A stretch of DNA of 64,000 nucleotides, from positions 248,001 through 312,000 of the forward strand of contig NZ_BAABLK010000022.1 in the NCBI RefSeq assembly GCF_039544305.1, given 5' to 3'. This DNA is from Paeniglutamicibacter antarcticus_C (GTDB taxonomy: Bacteria > Actinomycetota > Actinomycetes > Actinomycetales > Micrococcaceae). The number at the start of each line of letters is the position of its first letter. Positions within the stretch are counted from its first letter, which is position 1. Positions 15,744 through 24,660 of this stretch are shown in pieces. The notes under the pieces were generated by a model. That model ran no database searches. It worked only from the letters and a program-made list of their open reading frames with translations, and was not told the DNA's origin. Made by a program: the position numbers and the translations under genes.

Positions 15744-17033
15744 TCAATCCTGCAGCGGACCGCCCAGCTCGTCGATCATGGCAAAGAGCCGCGGCAAAAC
15801 GGTGCCCGAACCCAGTCCGTCGTGTTCAAACTCGTTGGTGACCCAGGCATGGAGGTTGCCGACCTTCGATGCCGCGGCCAGGGAGAGGCCCGCATCGACG
15901 TACATGTCGTCGTGGTAGACGATGGCGGCCACCGGGACGGTGTTCGCCGCGAGCTTTTCGCTGTCGTAGAGGCTTGACCAGTCGGTCTTTTCAGCCAGCA
16001 GATCGACCGCGCCCTTGAAGGGGCGCAACAGCCGGGTTTCGGCGAACATCCAGGGGTACATCATCTCGCCGGTGAACATCAGCGGGCGGGCGGAGGAATC
16101 GAACTCGGGGTGCCGTTCGATTTCGGCTTGGGCGGCCCAGCCCGTGGCACCGTTGGACCCGTGGCCATAGATGCTCTCCTGCATCACGGCGAACAGCGGG
16201 TTCGAGGCAAATGCCGTCCGGGCCTGCACCTCGGCCAGGAACACATCGCTGAGCCCGTGCCCGGTCAGTGCTTCGTCGAGCAGCGCGTTCAGGCGTTCGA
16301 AGCCAGGTTTCATCCCGAAGTCGATGCCCAGACACTGGAACCGGCGCACGGAAAGCCGGTCCCCGTCGGGAAGGCGGACCTCGGTGGTCTCGAGCAGGTC
16401 GGCAATCCGCGCCGCCGTGTCCACATGGTGTGGGTAGAGCTCGTAGAATTGGGCGGTCTTGGCTGCGGTGCGCGGGTAGGTGCGTGCGTACACGCCTGCG
16501 GCACTTGGTTCCAGGGACGGCAACCCGCCGGTGATATGGCAGGCGGTCAGGGCCTCCGGGGCCATTGAGAGGTAGCTCAGCGTCAGGAACCCGCCGTAGC
16601 TTTGGCCTAGGGTGGCCCAGCGGGAGGACGCGTAGATTTCGTGGCGTACGTGCTCGGCATCGTGGATGATCGAGTCGGCGCGGAAGTGCAATAGGTACTC
16701 GGCACCCTGATGAGCGGTGTCGAACCGTTCCATGGTGGCTGCGGTGACGGGCGTGGAACGTCCGGTCCCACGTTGGTCAAGCAGCACCACCGTGTATCGC
16801 TCAAGGGCCGCGTCCAGCCAGCCAGCGCTGCCCACCGGGCGCGGTCCCTTGCCGCCGGGCCCACCCTGGAGGAAAAGCAGCAACGGGAGTTCGCGGTTTT
16901 TGTTTTTGGCCAGGGAGACCTCGCGCACGAAGATGCTGATGCGCGGCGAATCCCCGGGATTTGCCCAGTCCAGGGGGACCGAGAGGGTGTGGTCGCGGAA
17001 GAACTTTCCCGCCGCAATGTAATCGGTGCTCAA
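15744..17033 (-). CDS. Proline iminopeptidase-like alpha/beta hydrolase (S33)
   Basis: A 429-residue S33-type serine peptidase/hydrolase. The oxyanion-hole motif is LQGGPGGKGP near residue 56, DQRGTGRS follows near 86, the nucleophile is Ser in GQSYGGF near 143, and the histidine candidate lies in FEHDGLG near 405. Prolyl iminopeptidases release N-terminal proline in the cytosol. The start is a TTG at 17033: it overlaps the TGA of the upstream amidohydrolase by 4 bases (TTGA) and AAGGAG lies 7 bases before it. It is the last gene of a three-gene operon with two other Xaa-Pro-type peptidase families. Confidence 0.88.
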   Translation of the reverse strand: MSTDYIAAGKFFRDHTLSVPLDWANPGDSPRISIFVREVSLAKNKNRELPLLLFLQGGPGGKGPRPVGSAGWLDAALERYTVVLLDQRGTGRSTPVTAATMERFDTAHQGAEYLLHFRADSIIHDAEHVRHEIYASSRWATLGQSYGGFLTLSYLSMAPEALTACHITGGLPSLEPSAAGVYARTYPRTAAKTAQFYELYPHHVDTAARIADLLETTEVRLPDGDRLSVRRFQCLGIDFGMKPGFERLNALLDEALTGHGLSDVFLAEVQARTAFASNPLFAVMQESIYGHGSNGATGWAAQAEIERHPEFDSSARPLMFTGEMMYPWMFAETRLLRPFKGAVDLLAEKTDWSSLYDSEKLAANTVPVAAIVYHDDMYVDAGLSLAAASKVGNLHAWVTNEFEHDGLGSGTVLPRLFAMIDELGGPLQD

Positions 17034-18256
17034 TGCTGCTCCTTTGGGGTGCCGGCCGGGATCCGGCGGCCGGCTTGGATGACGGTGCGCGGGCGGGATT
17101 CGTCGTAAAGCACAGACGGGTCCTCGAACGGGTTCCCGTCCAGGAGCAGTGCATCCCCGACGGCTCCGGGAGAGAGATGGCCCAGCGAGGGATCCTGCAA
17201 TAGGGCGGCATTGACGCTCGTGGCCGAACGCAGGGTGGCAAGCACACCGGCGGCCTCGATCTGCAGGGCCAGCCCGTTGAGCTGCTCGTCTGCCAGGTCG
17301 CCCATCAAGTCAGAGCCGAAGCCCACGGGGATGCCGGCGGCCAGTGCGATCTTGATCGCCTCGCGCCCGGCGGTGAGGACCTGAAGGTTCTTGGCCTTGG
17401 AGACCTCGGGCAACCCGACCTCGTCACCGCGCCTCTCCATGGCCGCATAGGCGGCAAGGGTGGGAACCAGGAACGCACCGTGTTGAACCATCAGGGCGGC
17501 GGTGGGCTCATCGAGCAGGTTTCCGTGTTCGATGGACCTCACCCCGTTGCGCACCGAATGGGCGATGGCGGCGGGGGAGTAGGCGTGGGCCGCGACGTAG
17601 GAGCCGCGCCGGGTGGCCTCGGCGACGACGAGCGCGATTTCCTCATCCGAGTACTGCGGGATGGACAACGGGTCGCTCAGCGAGACGACGCCTCCGCTGG
17701 TCATGATCTTGATGGCGTGGGCGCCGGTGCGCAGGCGTTCGCGCACGGCAATGCGCAGCGCTTCGGGTCCGTCGACGACCTCGCACATGTGGCCGTGGCC
17801 AAAGCACACATCCACGTCCGCCTCGCGCGGATCCCCGTGCCCTCCGGTCTGGCTCAGCGCCGGACCGGTGTAGAAGTAGCGCGGTGCGGGCAGCAGGCCG
17901 GCATCGATCGCCGAGGCGAGCCCGATGTCTCCTCCGGCGACGTCGCGCACGGTGGTGAAGCCGCGGGACAGCGCCTCGCCAAGGCGCTTGGCCCCGGCGA
18001 GCGCCGCGAAGGAGAGCGGGCCGCGTTCGTTGCGGAAGCCGTCCAGGGAGATGGCGTAGGCGTGGAAGTGGGCGTCAATGAGCCCGGGGACAAGCACCCT
18101 GCCCTTCCCCGGGAGCAGCTCGCCCTCTTCCTGGTTGCCGATGGCGCTGACCAGCCCGTGGCTGAAGCTCACGTTGGCGCGCGTGAGCTCGGCGTTATGG
18201 CCGTCGAAGACCAGGACGTCGGTGATGGTCAGGGCCGGTGGCTGTGTGGTTTTCAT
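17030..18256 (-). CDS. Amidohydrolase, COG1228 prolidase-like
   Basis: A 408-residue metal-dependent amidohydrolase. Metal ligands appear in LIDAHFHAY near residue 59, a lysine in AIKIMTSGG near 179, histidines in VAAHAYSP near 217 and SIEHGNLL near 237, and the aspartate in GFGSDLMG near 312. The KIMTSGGV/SDP segment matches COG1228 members shown to be Xaa-Pro dipeptidases, and the gene lies between an M24 aminopeptidase P and a prolyl iminopeptidase, which supports a peptide substrate; imidazolonepropionase is the other option. Its ATG (18256) overlaps the upstream stop by 4 bases. Confidence 0.87.
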   Translation of the reverse strand: MKTTQPPALTITDVLVFDGHNAELTRANVSFSHGLVSAIGNQEEGELLPGKGRVLVPGLIDAHFHAYAISLDGFRNERGPLSFAALAGAKRLGEALSRGFTTVRDVAGGDIGLASAIDAGLLPAPRYFYTGPALSQTGGHGDPREADVDVCFGHGHMCEVVDGPEALRIAVRERLRTGAHAIKIMTSGGVVSLSDPLSIPQYSDEEIALVVAEATRRGSYVAAHAYSPAAIAHSVRNGVRSIEHGNLLDEPTAALMVQHGAFLVPTLAAYAAMERRGDEVGLPEVSKAKNLQVLTAGREAIKIALAAGIPVGFGSDLMGDLADEQLNGLALQIEAAGVLATLRSATSVNAALLQDPSLGHLSPGAVGDALLLDGNPFEDPSVLYDESRPRTVIQAGRRIPAGTPKEQH

Positions 18257-19710
18257 GCGTGGGTTCCTGACTGTGCGGCCATCCACGCCTCGATGCCGGT
18301 GGCGTCGATGGGCAGCGGATCGGAGAGGTTTTCGTGTCCTCTCGCGGTGACCAGGAGATCGTCTTCGAGCCTCACGCCCATGCCGCGCAGCTCGGGCGGG
18401 ACCAGGGCGTCGTGTTTGTGGAAGTAGAGACCGGGTTCAACGGTGAGGACCATGTTCTCGGCAAGGGTGGCGCCTTGGTACTCCTGGTAGGAGGCCGCCG
18501 CGCAGTCGTGCACGTCGAGTCCCAGGTGGTGGCCGACCCCGCAGACCAGCCAACGGCGGTGGTGCTGGCCGGCGGGGGAGAGCGCCTCGTCGACCGAGAC
18601 CGGGAGCATGTCCCAGTCGGCAAGGCCGTTGGCGATGACTTCCATGATGGAGGTGTGGAAGGCGGTGAAGTCCTTGCCCGGGGCGATCTGTGCCAGGCCG
18701 GCGCGGTGTGCCTTCTCCACCAGGTCGTGGACCTCGCGTTGGGCGGGGGAAAAGCGGCCGCTGGCAGGAAAGGTGCGGGTGACGTCGGCGGTGTAGGCGC
18801 TGCGCTCCTCCACGCCCATGTCCAGCAGCAACAGCTCCTGGGGTTGAACCGGCCCGTCGCAGCGCACCCAGTGCAGAGTGGGTGCGTGGTGTGCCGAGCC
18901 CACGATCGTTGCATAGCCTGGCCCGTTGCCGTAGGTGCGTGCGACCCTGTCGAAGGTGCCTTGGAGCCAGCGTTCCCCGCCACCGGCCACGGCGGTGGGG
19001 ATCTGGTTGACGACCTGGGAGAAGCCCTCGATGGTGTGGGTGACCGAGTTGCGCAGTTCGGTGATTTCCCACTCGTCCTTGATCAGTCGCAACTCGCCCA
19101 GCGTGCGGCGCAGCGTGGGAGATGGTTCCAACGAGTGGGTGGAGATGAGTGTGGTGGACAGGTTCCCTGCCACCTGGGCGCCGGACAGCCGGGCAAGGGC
19201 CTGCTCCAGCCGGGCCAGGGGCAGCGTGTTGATGCCCAGTGCTTGCTGCCAGTGCGAGGGCCCGTGCGCGGCACCTACCCACAGTTCGCCGTGGGCGGCA
19301 CTGGCAAAGAATGCCGAATCCCCGGGCAGCGCCGGTGCCGGGACGAAGAGCTGGTAGTCGTGTCCGCCGCCGCGGGCGGTACCCACCAGGACCGAGCCTT
19401 CGGCGGTACAGCCGGTGAGCCAGAGGAAGTCCGAGTGCGCACGGAAATCGTAGAAGCTGTCGTTGCTGCGGATCGGTGCCCAACCGGCGCCAATTACGAA
19501 CGTGGACCCCGGAAGCGCCGCGGAGAGCCGTGCCCGGTGGGCCGCGGCCGCCGACGCGGCATCCACCCCGGCGGCGGGGGTGCGCTCGGGTTCCTCCCAT
19601 CCGGTGGCCATCCACGCGGTGAACGCCGGGACTTCGGAAAGCCTGGGCAGTCGTGGATCAAAATTCCTGGGTGCCGGCATCGATGCGGTCTGGTGTTCCG
19701 GGGTGTTCAC
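18253..19710 (-). CDS. Xaa-Pro aminopeptidase (aminopeptidase P, M24B)
   Basis: A 485-residue metallopeptidase that removes N-terminal residues preceding proline. The N-terminal domain (FRAHSDFLWLTG near residue 90) leads into the pita-bread domain with all five metal ligands: LLLDMG near 298, TADVTRTFP near 308, CGVGHHLGLDVHD near 393, LTVEPGLYF near 425 and RLEDDLLVT near 448. The start is GTG at 19710, with GAAGGAAG about 10 bases upstream. First gene of the proline-peptide operon, overlapping the next by ATGA. Confidence 0.92.
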   Translation of the reverse strand: MNTPEHQTASMPAPRNFDPRLPRLSEVPAFTAWMATGWEEPERTPAAGVDAASAAAAHRARLSAALPGSTFVIGAGWAPIRSNDSFYDFRAHSDFLWLTGCTAEGSVLVGTARGGGHDYQLFVPAPALPGDSAFFASAAHGELWVGAAHGPSHWQQALGINTLPLARLEQALARLSGAQVAGNLSTTLISTHSLEPSPTLRRTLGELRLIKDEWEITELRNSVTHTIEGFSQVVNQIPTAVAGGGERWLQGTFDRVARTYGNGPGYATIVGSAHHAPTLHWVRCDGPVQPQELLLLDMGVEERSAYTADVTRTFPASGRFSPAQREVHDLVEKAHRAGLAQIAPGKDFTAFHTSIMEVIANGLADWDMLPVSVDEALSPAGQHHRRWLVCGVGHHLGLDVHDCAAASYQEYQGATLAENMVLTVEPGLYFHKHDALVPPELRGMGVRLEDDLLVTARGHENLSDPLPIDATGIEAWMAAQSGTHA

Positions 19711-19860
19711 TTCGTCTGACTTCCTTCACTGTGGCAGTGGTTGTGCTCCACGCGCGCCAAACGCGTACCACTCAAGCATCACACACCGGTGCCGTGCGGT
19801 GCAGGGCCGGGCGGTGCCCCGACTTTCGGGCGGCATCATCGATGCGGCAGACTGGAGCGG

Positions 19861-22206
19861 GTGAGCCAGATGCGAATTATCCAGATCATTGCAACAGAAC
19901 TATCTACCGGCGGCGCCGGGGTCCAAACCTGGCAGGTGAAGGCGGCCATCGAGCTGTTGGATTCGGGTTCCACGGTTCCTTTCATCGCCAGGTACCGCAA
20001 GGAAGCCACCGGGACCCTTGACGACGCCCAGCTGCGCCAGCTGGAAGAACGCCTGCGCTACCTGCGTGAACTGGCTGAACGCCGCGCCACCATCCTCAAG
20101 GCCATCGAGGAGGCAGGCAAGCTCAGCACGGAGCTTGAGGCCGCGATCAATGCCGCGGGCACCAAAGCCGAACTCGAGGACCTCTACCTTCCCTACAAGT
20201 CCAAGCGGCGCACCAAGGCGCAGATCGCCCGCGAGGCCGGCCTGGAACCGCTGGCCGACTCGCTGGTTGCCGACCCCATGCAGGATCCCGAGGTGCTGGC
20301 CGCACGCTTCCTGAATCCCGAACACGAGGTCAACGCCGGGTCCGACGCGCTTGCCGGTGCCCGCGCCATCCTCACCGAACGTGCCTCCCAAGATGTGGTC
20401 CTGGTATCCGAACTCCGAGAACGGTTGTGGAAGAGGGGCAAGATCGCATCCAAGACCGCGCCCGGGGCGCCGGTGGCAGACGCCGCCAAGTTCTCCGACT
20501 ACGAGGACTTCGTCCAGCCCCTGGCGACCCAGCCCTCCCACCGGATCCTTGCCCTGCTGCGTGGGGAACGGGCGGGAGTGTTGAACCTGGAGCTGGCCGA
20601 GGCGGACCCGCGCGACGATGCAGCTCTCGCCGAGGCCAGGGCCCCCTATGAGGCTGCCGTGGCCAAGTCCCTGGGGATCGCCGCCGCCGCGGATGCACCG
20701 GCCGGAAAATGGTTGGCCCAGACGGTGCGCCTTGCCTGGCGCGGGCGCCTGCTGGCACGCCTGGAATCGGATTTAAGGACCCGGCTTTTCGAGGCCGCTG
20801 AGGAAACCAGCGTGAAGGTCTTCGCCGCGAACCTGCGCGATGTGCTGCTTGCCGCCCCGGCCGGGAACCGCTCGGTGCTCGGACTCGACCCGGGGTTGCG
20901 CACCGGTGTCAAGGTCGCCGTGGTCGATGGGACGGGCAAGGTCGTGGATATCGCGACGATTTACCCCCACGCGCCGGCGAACAAGTGGGATGCCGCGGTG
21001 GCAACGCTGGTGGCCCTGGCCAAAAAGCACGGAACCGAGCTCATCGCCGTGGGCAATGGAACGGCAAGCCGGGAAACCGACAAGCTTGCCGGTGACGTGA
21101 TCGCTCAGCTGGACCACAAGCCCGCCAAGGTCATTGTGTCCGAGGCCGGCGCCTCGGTGTATTCGGCTTCCGCCTTGGCCAGCGCTGAACTGCCTGACCT
21201 GGATGTATCCATCCGGGGTGCGGTCTCCATTGCCCGCCGGTTGCAGGACCCGCTGGCGGAGCTGGTCAAGATCGAACCCAAGTCCATCGGTGTTGGCCAG
21301 TACCAGCACGATTTGACCCCGACGAAGCTTGACCGCTCCCTGGATGCGGTGGTGGAGGACTGCGTGAACGCCGTGGGCGTTGACGTGAACACCGCCTCCC
21401 CGGCCTTGCTGGCCCGGGTCGCCGGCGTCGGCCCGACGCTGAGCCGCAACATCGTCGAGCACCGCAACGCCCACGGATCCTTCGCCACCCGCCGGGCCTT
21501 GCTCAAGGTGCCGCGCCTGGGAGCCAAGGCCTTCGAACAGTGCGCCGGGTTCCTGCGCGTCAGCGGTGGCAAGCAGCCGCTCGACGCCTCCGCGGTGCAC
21601 CCCGAGGCCTACGGCTTGGCCGAGAAGCTGCTGGCCAGGGCCAATGAAGGCAAGCAGCCGGTCTCCTCGCTGGATGCCGCTGAGTTCGTGACCGAGCAAT
21701 TCGGGCTTCCCACGGTGAAGGACGTCATCGCCGAACTGGTGCGTCCGGCCCGCGATCCGCGCCCGGACTTCAGGACCGCCAACCTCAAGGAAGGCGTGGA
21801 GAAGATCACCGACCTGCGCATCGGCATGATCCTGGAGGGCACGGTCTCGAACGTGGCGGCCTTCGGCGCGTTCGTCGATGTGGGTGTCCACCAGGACGGA
21901 CTGGTCCATGTCTCGGCCATGAGCAACAAGTTCATTTCGGATCCGCGCGAGGTCGTCACCTCGGGGCAGGTGGTCAAGGTCAAGGTCCTCGAGGTAGACC
22001 CGGCGCGCAAGCGCATTTCCCTGACACTGCGCCTTGAGGACGAGCCGGGAGCCAAACCCCAGGAAAACGAGCGGAACGCACGGCCGCCGCGCCACGGTGC
22101 TGCGCCGAATCGCGGAACCAAGCCCGCGCAGCCCAAGGGCCCCAAGGCACCGGACGGGAACACCGCCATGGCCGAGGCCCTGCGGCGTGCAGGGCACGGA
22201 GGCTAG
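19861..22206 (+). CDS. tex: Tex family RNA-binding transcription accessory protein
   Basis: About 781 residues in the usual Tex order: N-terminal helical region (WQVKAAIELLDSG, PFIARYRKE), YqgF/RNase H-like domain (LGLDPGLRTGVKVAVVDG near residue 342), helix-hairpin-helix region (VAGVGPTLSRNIVEHR near 520), and a C-terminal S1 domain (EGTVSNVAAFGAFVDVG near 660), then a basic Pro/Arg tail. Tex binds nucleic acid and affects transcription and stress tolerance. The start is GTG 19861 or ATG 19870; GGAGCGG lies directly before the GTG and fits neither perfectly. A long hairpin follows the stop. Confidence 0.93.
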   Translation: MSQMRIIQIIATELSTGGAGVQTWQVKAAIELLDSGSTVPFIARYRKEATGTLDDAQLRQLEERLRYLRELAERRATILKAIEEAGKLSTELEAAINAAGTKAELEDLYLPYKSKRRTKAQIAREAGLEPLADSLVADPMQDPEVLAARFLNPEHEVNAGSDALAGARAILTERASQDVVLVSELRERLWKRGKIASKTAPGAPVADAAKFSDYEDFVQPLATQPSHRILALLRGERAGVLNLELAEADPRDDAALAEARAPYEAAVAKSLGIAAAADAPAGKWLAQTVRLAWRGRLLARLESDLRTRLFEAAEETSVKVFAANLRDVLLAAPAGNRSVLGLDPGLRTGVKVAVVDGTGKVVDIATIYPHAPANKWDAAVATLVALAKKHGTELIAVGNGTASRETDKLAGDVIAQLDHKPAKVIVSEAGASVYSASALASAELPDLDVSIRGAVSIARRLQDPLAELVKIEPKSIGVGQYQHDLTPTKLDRSLDAVVEDCVNAVGVDVNTASPALLARVAGVGPTLSRNIVEHRNAHGSFATRRALLKVPRLGAKAFEQCAGFLRVSGGKQPLDASAVHPEAYGLAEKLLARANEGKQPVSSLDAAEFVTEQFGLPTVKDVIAELVRPARDPRPDFRTANLKEGVEKITDLRIGMILEGTVSNVAAFGAFVDVGVHQDGLVHVSAMSNKFISDPREVVTSGQVVKVKVLEVDPARKRISLTLRLEDEPGAKPQENERNARPPRHGAAPNRGTKPAQPKGPKAPDGNTAMAEALRRAGHGG

Positions 22207-22217
22207 AAAACCAGTGT

Positions 22218-22259
22218 CGCTGCGTGCATCCGGGAACCCGTACCCGGATGCACGCAGCG
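22218..22259 (+). terminator. Long perfect hairpin after tex
   Basis: Arms of 17 bases (22218-22234 and 22243-22259) pair without mismatch around an 8-base loop, 11 bases after the tex stop. No T-run follows on the plus strand, so it may be a Rho-assisted or weak terminator. Confidence 0.5.
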
Positions 22260-22299
22260 CTGGGGAGAACAAACGGCCCAGAGCGAAGGATGGACGTCC

Positions 22300-22695
22300 G
22301 TGGACAGCGAGAGACTGAGCGAACTGATCATGCTGGGTTTCATGATCCTGCTGATGGCAGCGATGGCCGCTATGATGAAGGCCGCTGCCTCCGGGCAGGT
22401 CAAGCGCAATGCCTCGATCGGGCTGCGCACCGCCGCACTGAGGCACTGCGAGAGCTGTTGGCTCCTGGGGCACCATGCGGCGTTGAACAAGTCCATCATG
22501 GGTTTTGGCATCGCAGCTGTGGTCTTGGCCGTCGGCGGCGTCGCCACGGTGCTGTTGGAGCCATCGGGGTTCTTCTTTCCCGCCACCGTGATGCTGGGGA
22601 CGCTGCTGATGCTTGCCGGTGTGTTCCTGGGGTTGCGCGATGCCAACCGCGCGGTCGCCAAGGTCCATGCAGGCGAACGCATCGTCTCCAGCTGA
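22300..22695 (+). CDS. SdpI-like small membrane protein
   Basis: A 131-residue protein with three hydrophobic segments (residues 8-28, 68-87 and 93-111). Between the first two lies RNASIGLRTAA followed by SCWLLGHHAA, matching the N-x-x-IGxRT...W..aH signature of the SdpI family, whose founder gives immunity to a Bacillus toxin; most homologues have no assigned role. The start is GTG at 22300 with GAAGGA about 10 bases upstream. Confidence 0.75.
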   Translation: MDSERLSELIMLGFMILLMAAMAAMMKAAASGQVKRNASIGLRTAALRHCESCWLLGHHAALNKSIMGFGIAAVVLAVGGVATVLLEPSGFFFPATVMLGTLLMLAGVFLGLRDANRAVAKVHAGERIVSS

Positions 22696-22715
22696 GCGTG
22701 CCCCGGAGGGGAGAA

Positions 22716-22736
22716 GCAAGGTGAGCATCACCTTGC
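22716..22736 (+). promoter_or_regulatory. Short hairpin between SdpI-like gene and ferritin
   Basis: GCAAGGTGA and TCACCTTGC form a perfect 9-base stem with a 3-base loop, 20 bases after the SdpI-like stop and 100 bases before the ferritin start. No T-run follows. It may be a terminator or a leader structure. An AGGTTAG half-site of the iron-regulator type lies at about 22778-22784, without a clear second half. Confidence 0.35.
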
Positions 22737-22835
22737 CGGAAGATATCCATGGGTGGTTCCGTGCCATAATTCGGATCAGGTTAGTACGGCCATACTTCGG
22801 TGACAAGGCATGAAGGAGTAGGTAGCGTATGTTCC

Positions 22836-23333
22836 ATGGAACTTATAGGAAAGCTTGCCGACGCATTCAACGACCAAATCACGATGGAGCTCGAAGCCGC
22901 GACGGTTTACCGCCAGCTGGCCATCGAAATGGATGTGCTGAGCCTGCCCGGCATTGCAGGATGGTTCCGTGCCCAGTCCGCCGAGGAACTGGAACACGCG
23001 GAAAAGTTCATTACGCACATGACCGACCGAGGCGCGCACCCCGCGATCGGCGACATCGGTGCCCCGGAACTGACCGTTTCCACCGTCGACGGAGCATTTC
23101 AGGCGTCCCTTGATCACGAGAAGAAGGTCTCGGAGTCCATTCGGGACCTCTACCGCCTGGCCCACAACGAAGGCGACATCGATTCGGTGCCGCTGCTGAA
23201 CTGGTTCATCGGGGAGCAGGTCGAAGAGGAAGCCACCGTGGGGGAGATTCTTGACCGCGTGAAGATGATCAACAACGACGGCAATGGACTGCTTCGCCTC
23301 GATGGCGAACTGGCCGCCCGCCCACAGGGCTAG
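22836..23333 (+). CDS. Non-haem ferritin
   Basis: A 165-residue ferritin subunit for iron storage in a cytosolic 24-mer. Ferroxidase ligands are visible: Glu in TMELEAA near residue 17, EELEHAEKF with Glu/His near 50-53, and EQVEEEA near 127. Length and order match bacterial FtnA-type ferritins, without a haem-binding methionine at the bacterioferritin position. The start MELIG at 22836 fits the family; its ribosome binding site is weak and in-frame codons continue upstream to 22800. A stem-loop follows the stop. Confidence 0.9.
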   Translation: MELIGKLADAFNDQITMELEAATVYRQLAIEMDVLSLPGIAGWFRAQSAEELEHAEKFITHMTDRGAHPAIGDIGAPELTVSTVDGAFQASLDHEKKVSESIRDLYRLAHNEGDIDSVPLLNWFIGEQVEEEATVGEILDRVKMINNDGNGLLRLDGELAARPQG

Positions 23334-23374
23334 ACGCTCCGGGGCCCGTGGAGGCACCCGTAACGAAGATGTGA

Positions 23375-23407
23375 CCAAGGCCCCCGGTTTATGACTGGGG
23401 GCCTTGG
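23375..23407 (+). terminator. Hairpin after ferritin gene
   Basis: CCAAGGCCCCC (23375-23385) pairs perfectly with the 11 bases at 23397-23407 about 40 bases after the ferritin stop. A T-run is absent. From here to 23635 (about 230 bases) I see no gene. Confidence 0.55.
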
Positions 23408-23635
23408 CCGTGCGTGCAATAACATGGGGTAAGGCATATCCAAGTGTCAGCGCCCCGGCAGGTAGTTGTTTCCGGTGCTCAGATGGCACGCGGCGCGAGA
23501 TACGGCGTTGCAAGAAGCATGCCAGTCTCCGGTCAACCGCTCTCGTTGTGAGGTCATCAAAAACGTGTTCCACGTCCGAGTCCGCCTCGCCAAAGCCAAC
23601 CACGGCACCAACTCACCGTCTCGTGGTGAAACCCG

Positions 23636-24577
23636 ATGAAGAAATTCGACTCCGCACGAATCGATCCCCCGGCGGTTCCCTCCGAGGTGTCCGGACCCAC
23701 GCATCGCACGACTGCTGGATTGCATCTGCGTAAGGGAGCCGGCCGGCACTACGCCAGCCAGTACCTGATCGCAGAGAACACCCCGGTGCTCCTGCTGCGG
23801 GTCAGTGGGCTATGGGCCAGTGTGCAGCACGAAAAAACCTTCGGTTGGTTGCCGGCCCACTGCCTTGAACGCATCCAGCTGTCCAAAAGTCGTCCGCAAA
23901 TTCCGGTGCGACCGGTAGCAGGAGCGGGCTCACCGGAGCCCTCGGGAGCACCGAGTGCCCCGGAGGTTCCCGATGAGGACTTCATCCCCACCCACCGCAG
24001 CACCGCTGACCTGAACCTGCGCAAGGGATCGGGAACCAACCACCCTGTGCTTCGGGTCTTGGCGGCCAACATCCAGGTCCGCAAGCTCGAGGAACTCGGT
24101 ACCTGGAGCAAGGTCTCCACGGGTAAGGACATCGGTTGGGTTCCCAGCGCCTACCTTGCACGCATTCACGTTCAACGCCCTCCCGCCGGCATCCAGGTGA
24201 TGACCGCGGCCGAATACACCACCACCGTCCGGCTGAACGTCCGCAAGGACGCAGGGGACCACTTCCCGGTGCTGCGCATCATGCAGGCGGGAACCTTGGT
24301 GAGGGTCAACGGGAAGTTGGGCCCGTGGCGCAGGATCTCACTGGAGAGCGGCGCCGGCTGGGTCCCGGCAAGCCAACTTCACCTGCGCTACCTGGCCTCC
24401 GAGTCTCCGGTGACGAACACCTCGACCACGTTGTACCAGGGCGCATCGGCCAACTACCGCGTACTTTCGCAGCTCGAAGCCGGCGAAGCGGTGGAGGTCA
24501 TGGCAAGTCGGGGCCAATGGACGAAGGTGCGCGTGGGCCGACTTGAAGGGTGGGTCCACAGCTCCCACCTGGGCTGA
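23636..24577 (+). CDS. Four-repeat bacterial SH3 (SH3b) protein without signal peptide
   Basis: A 313-residue protein made of four SH3b-type repeats at about residues 20-80, 118-178, 190-250 and 257-313, each with an LN[LV]RK- or TLYQG-like opening and a GWVP/GWVH closing motif, joined by a Pro/Ala/Gly linker near 85-115. SH3b domains normally bind cell wall peptides, yet there is no signal peptide or membrane segment, and a TGA in the same frame 9 bases upstream of the ATG rules out a longer N-terminus here. It may be leaderless for export, cytosolic, or the remnant of a gene that lost its signal region. A related repeat protein with a peptidase lies at 26133. Confidence 0.75.
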   Translation: MKKFDSARIDPPAVPSEVSGPTHRTTAGLHLRKGAGRHYASQYLIAENTPVLLLRVSGLWASVQHEKTFGWLPAHCLERIQLSKSRPQIPVRPVAGAGSPEPSGAPSAPEVPDEDFIPTHRSTADLNLRKGSGTNHPVLRVLAANIQVRKLEELGTWSKVSTGKDIGWVPSAYLARIHVQRPPAGIQVMTAAEYTTTVRLNVRKDAGDHFPVLRIMQAGTLVRVNGKLGPWRRISLESGAGWVPASQLHLRYLASESPVTNTSTTLYQGASANYRVLSQLEAGEAVEVMASRGQWTKVRVGRLEGWVHSSHLG

Positions 24578-24597
24578 GAACACGTCTGGAAAAGACA

Positions 24598-24639
24598 GTG
24601 GGCCATGCGGACAAGGAATTCCTCGTCCGCACGGCCCAC
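24598..24639. terminator. Hairpin between convergent genes
   Basis: Fifteen-base arms (24598-24612 and 24625-24639) pair with one mismatch. On the minus strand TTTT follows about 5 bases after the stem, so it probably ends the AI-2E transporter transcript and may serve the SH3b gene too. Confidence 0.6.
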
Positions 24640-24660
24640 GCTCACACCAAGTGTTTGTTG

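Noticed and set aside
20773..22806. A 677-codon open frame on the minus strand across tex
   Set aside because: It is antisense to the well-supported tex gene; its translation is low in recognisable motifs and is a by-product of high GC content.
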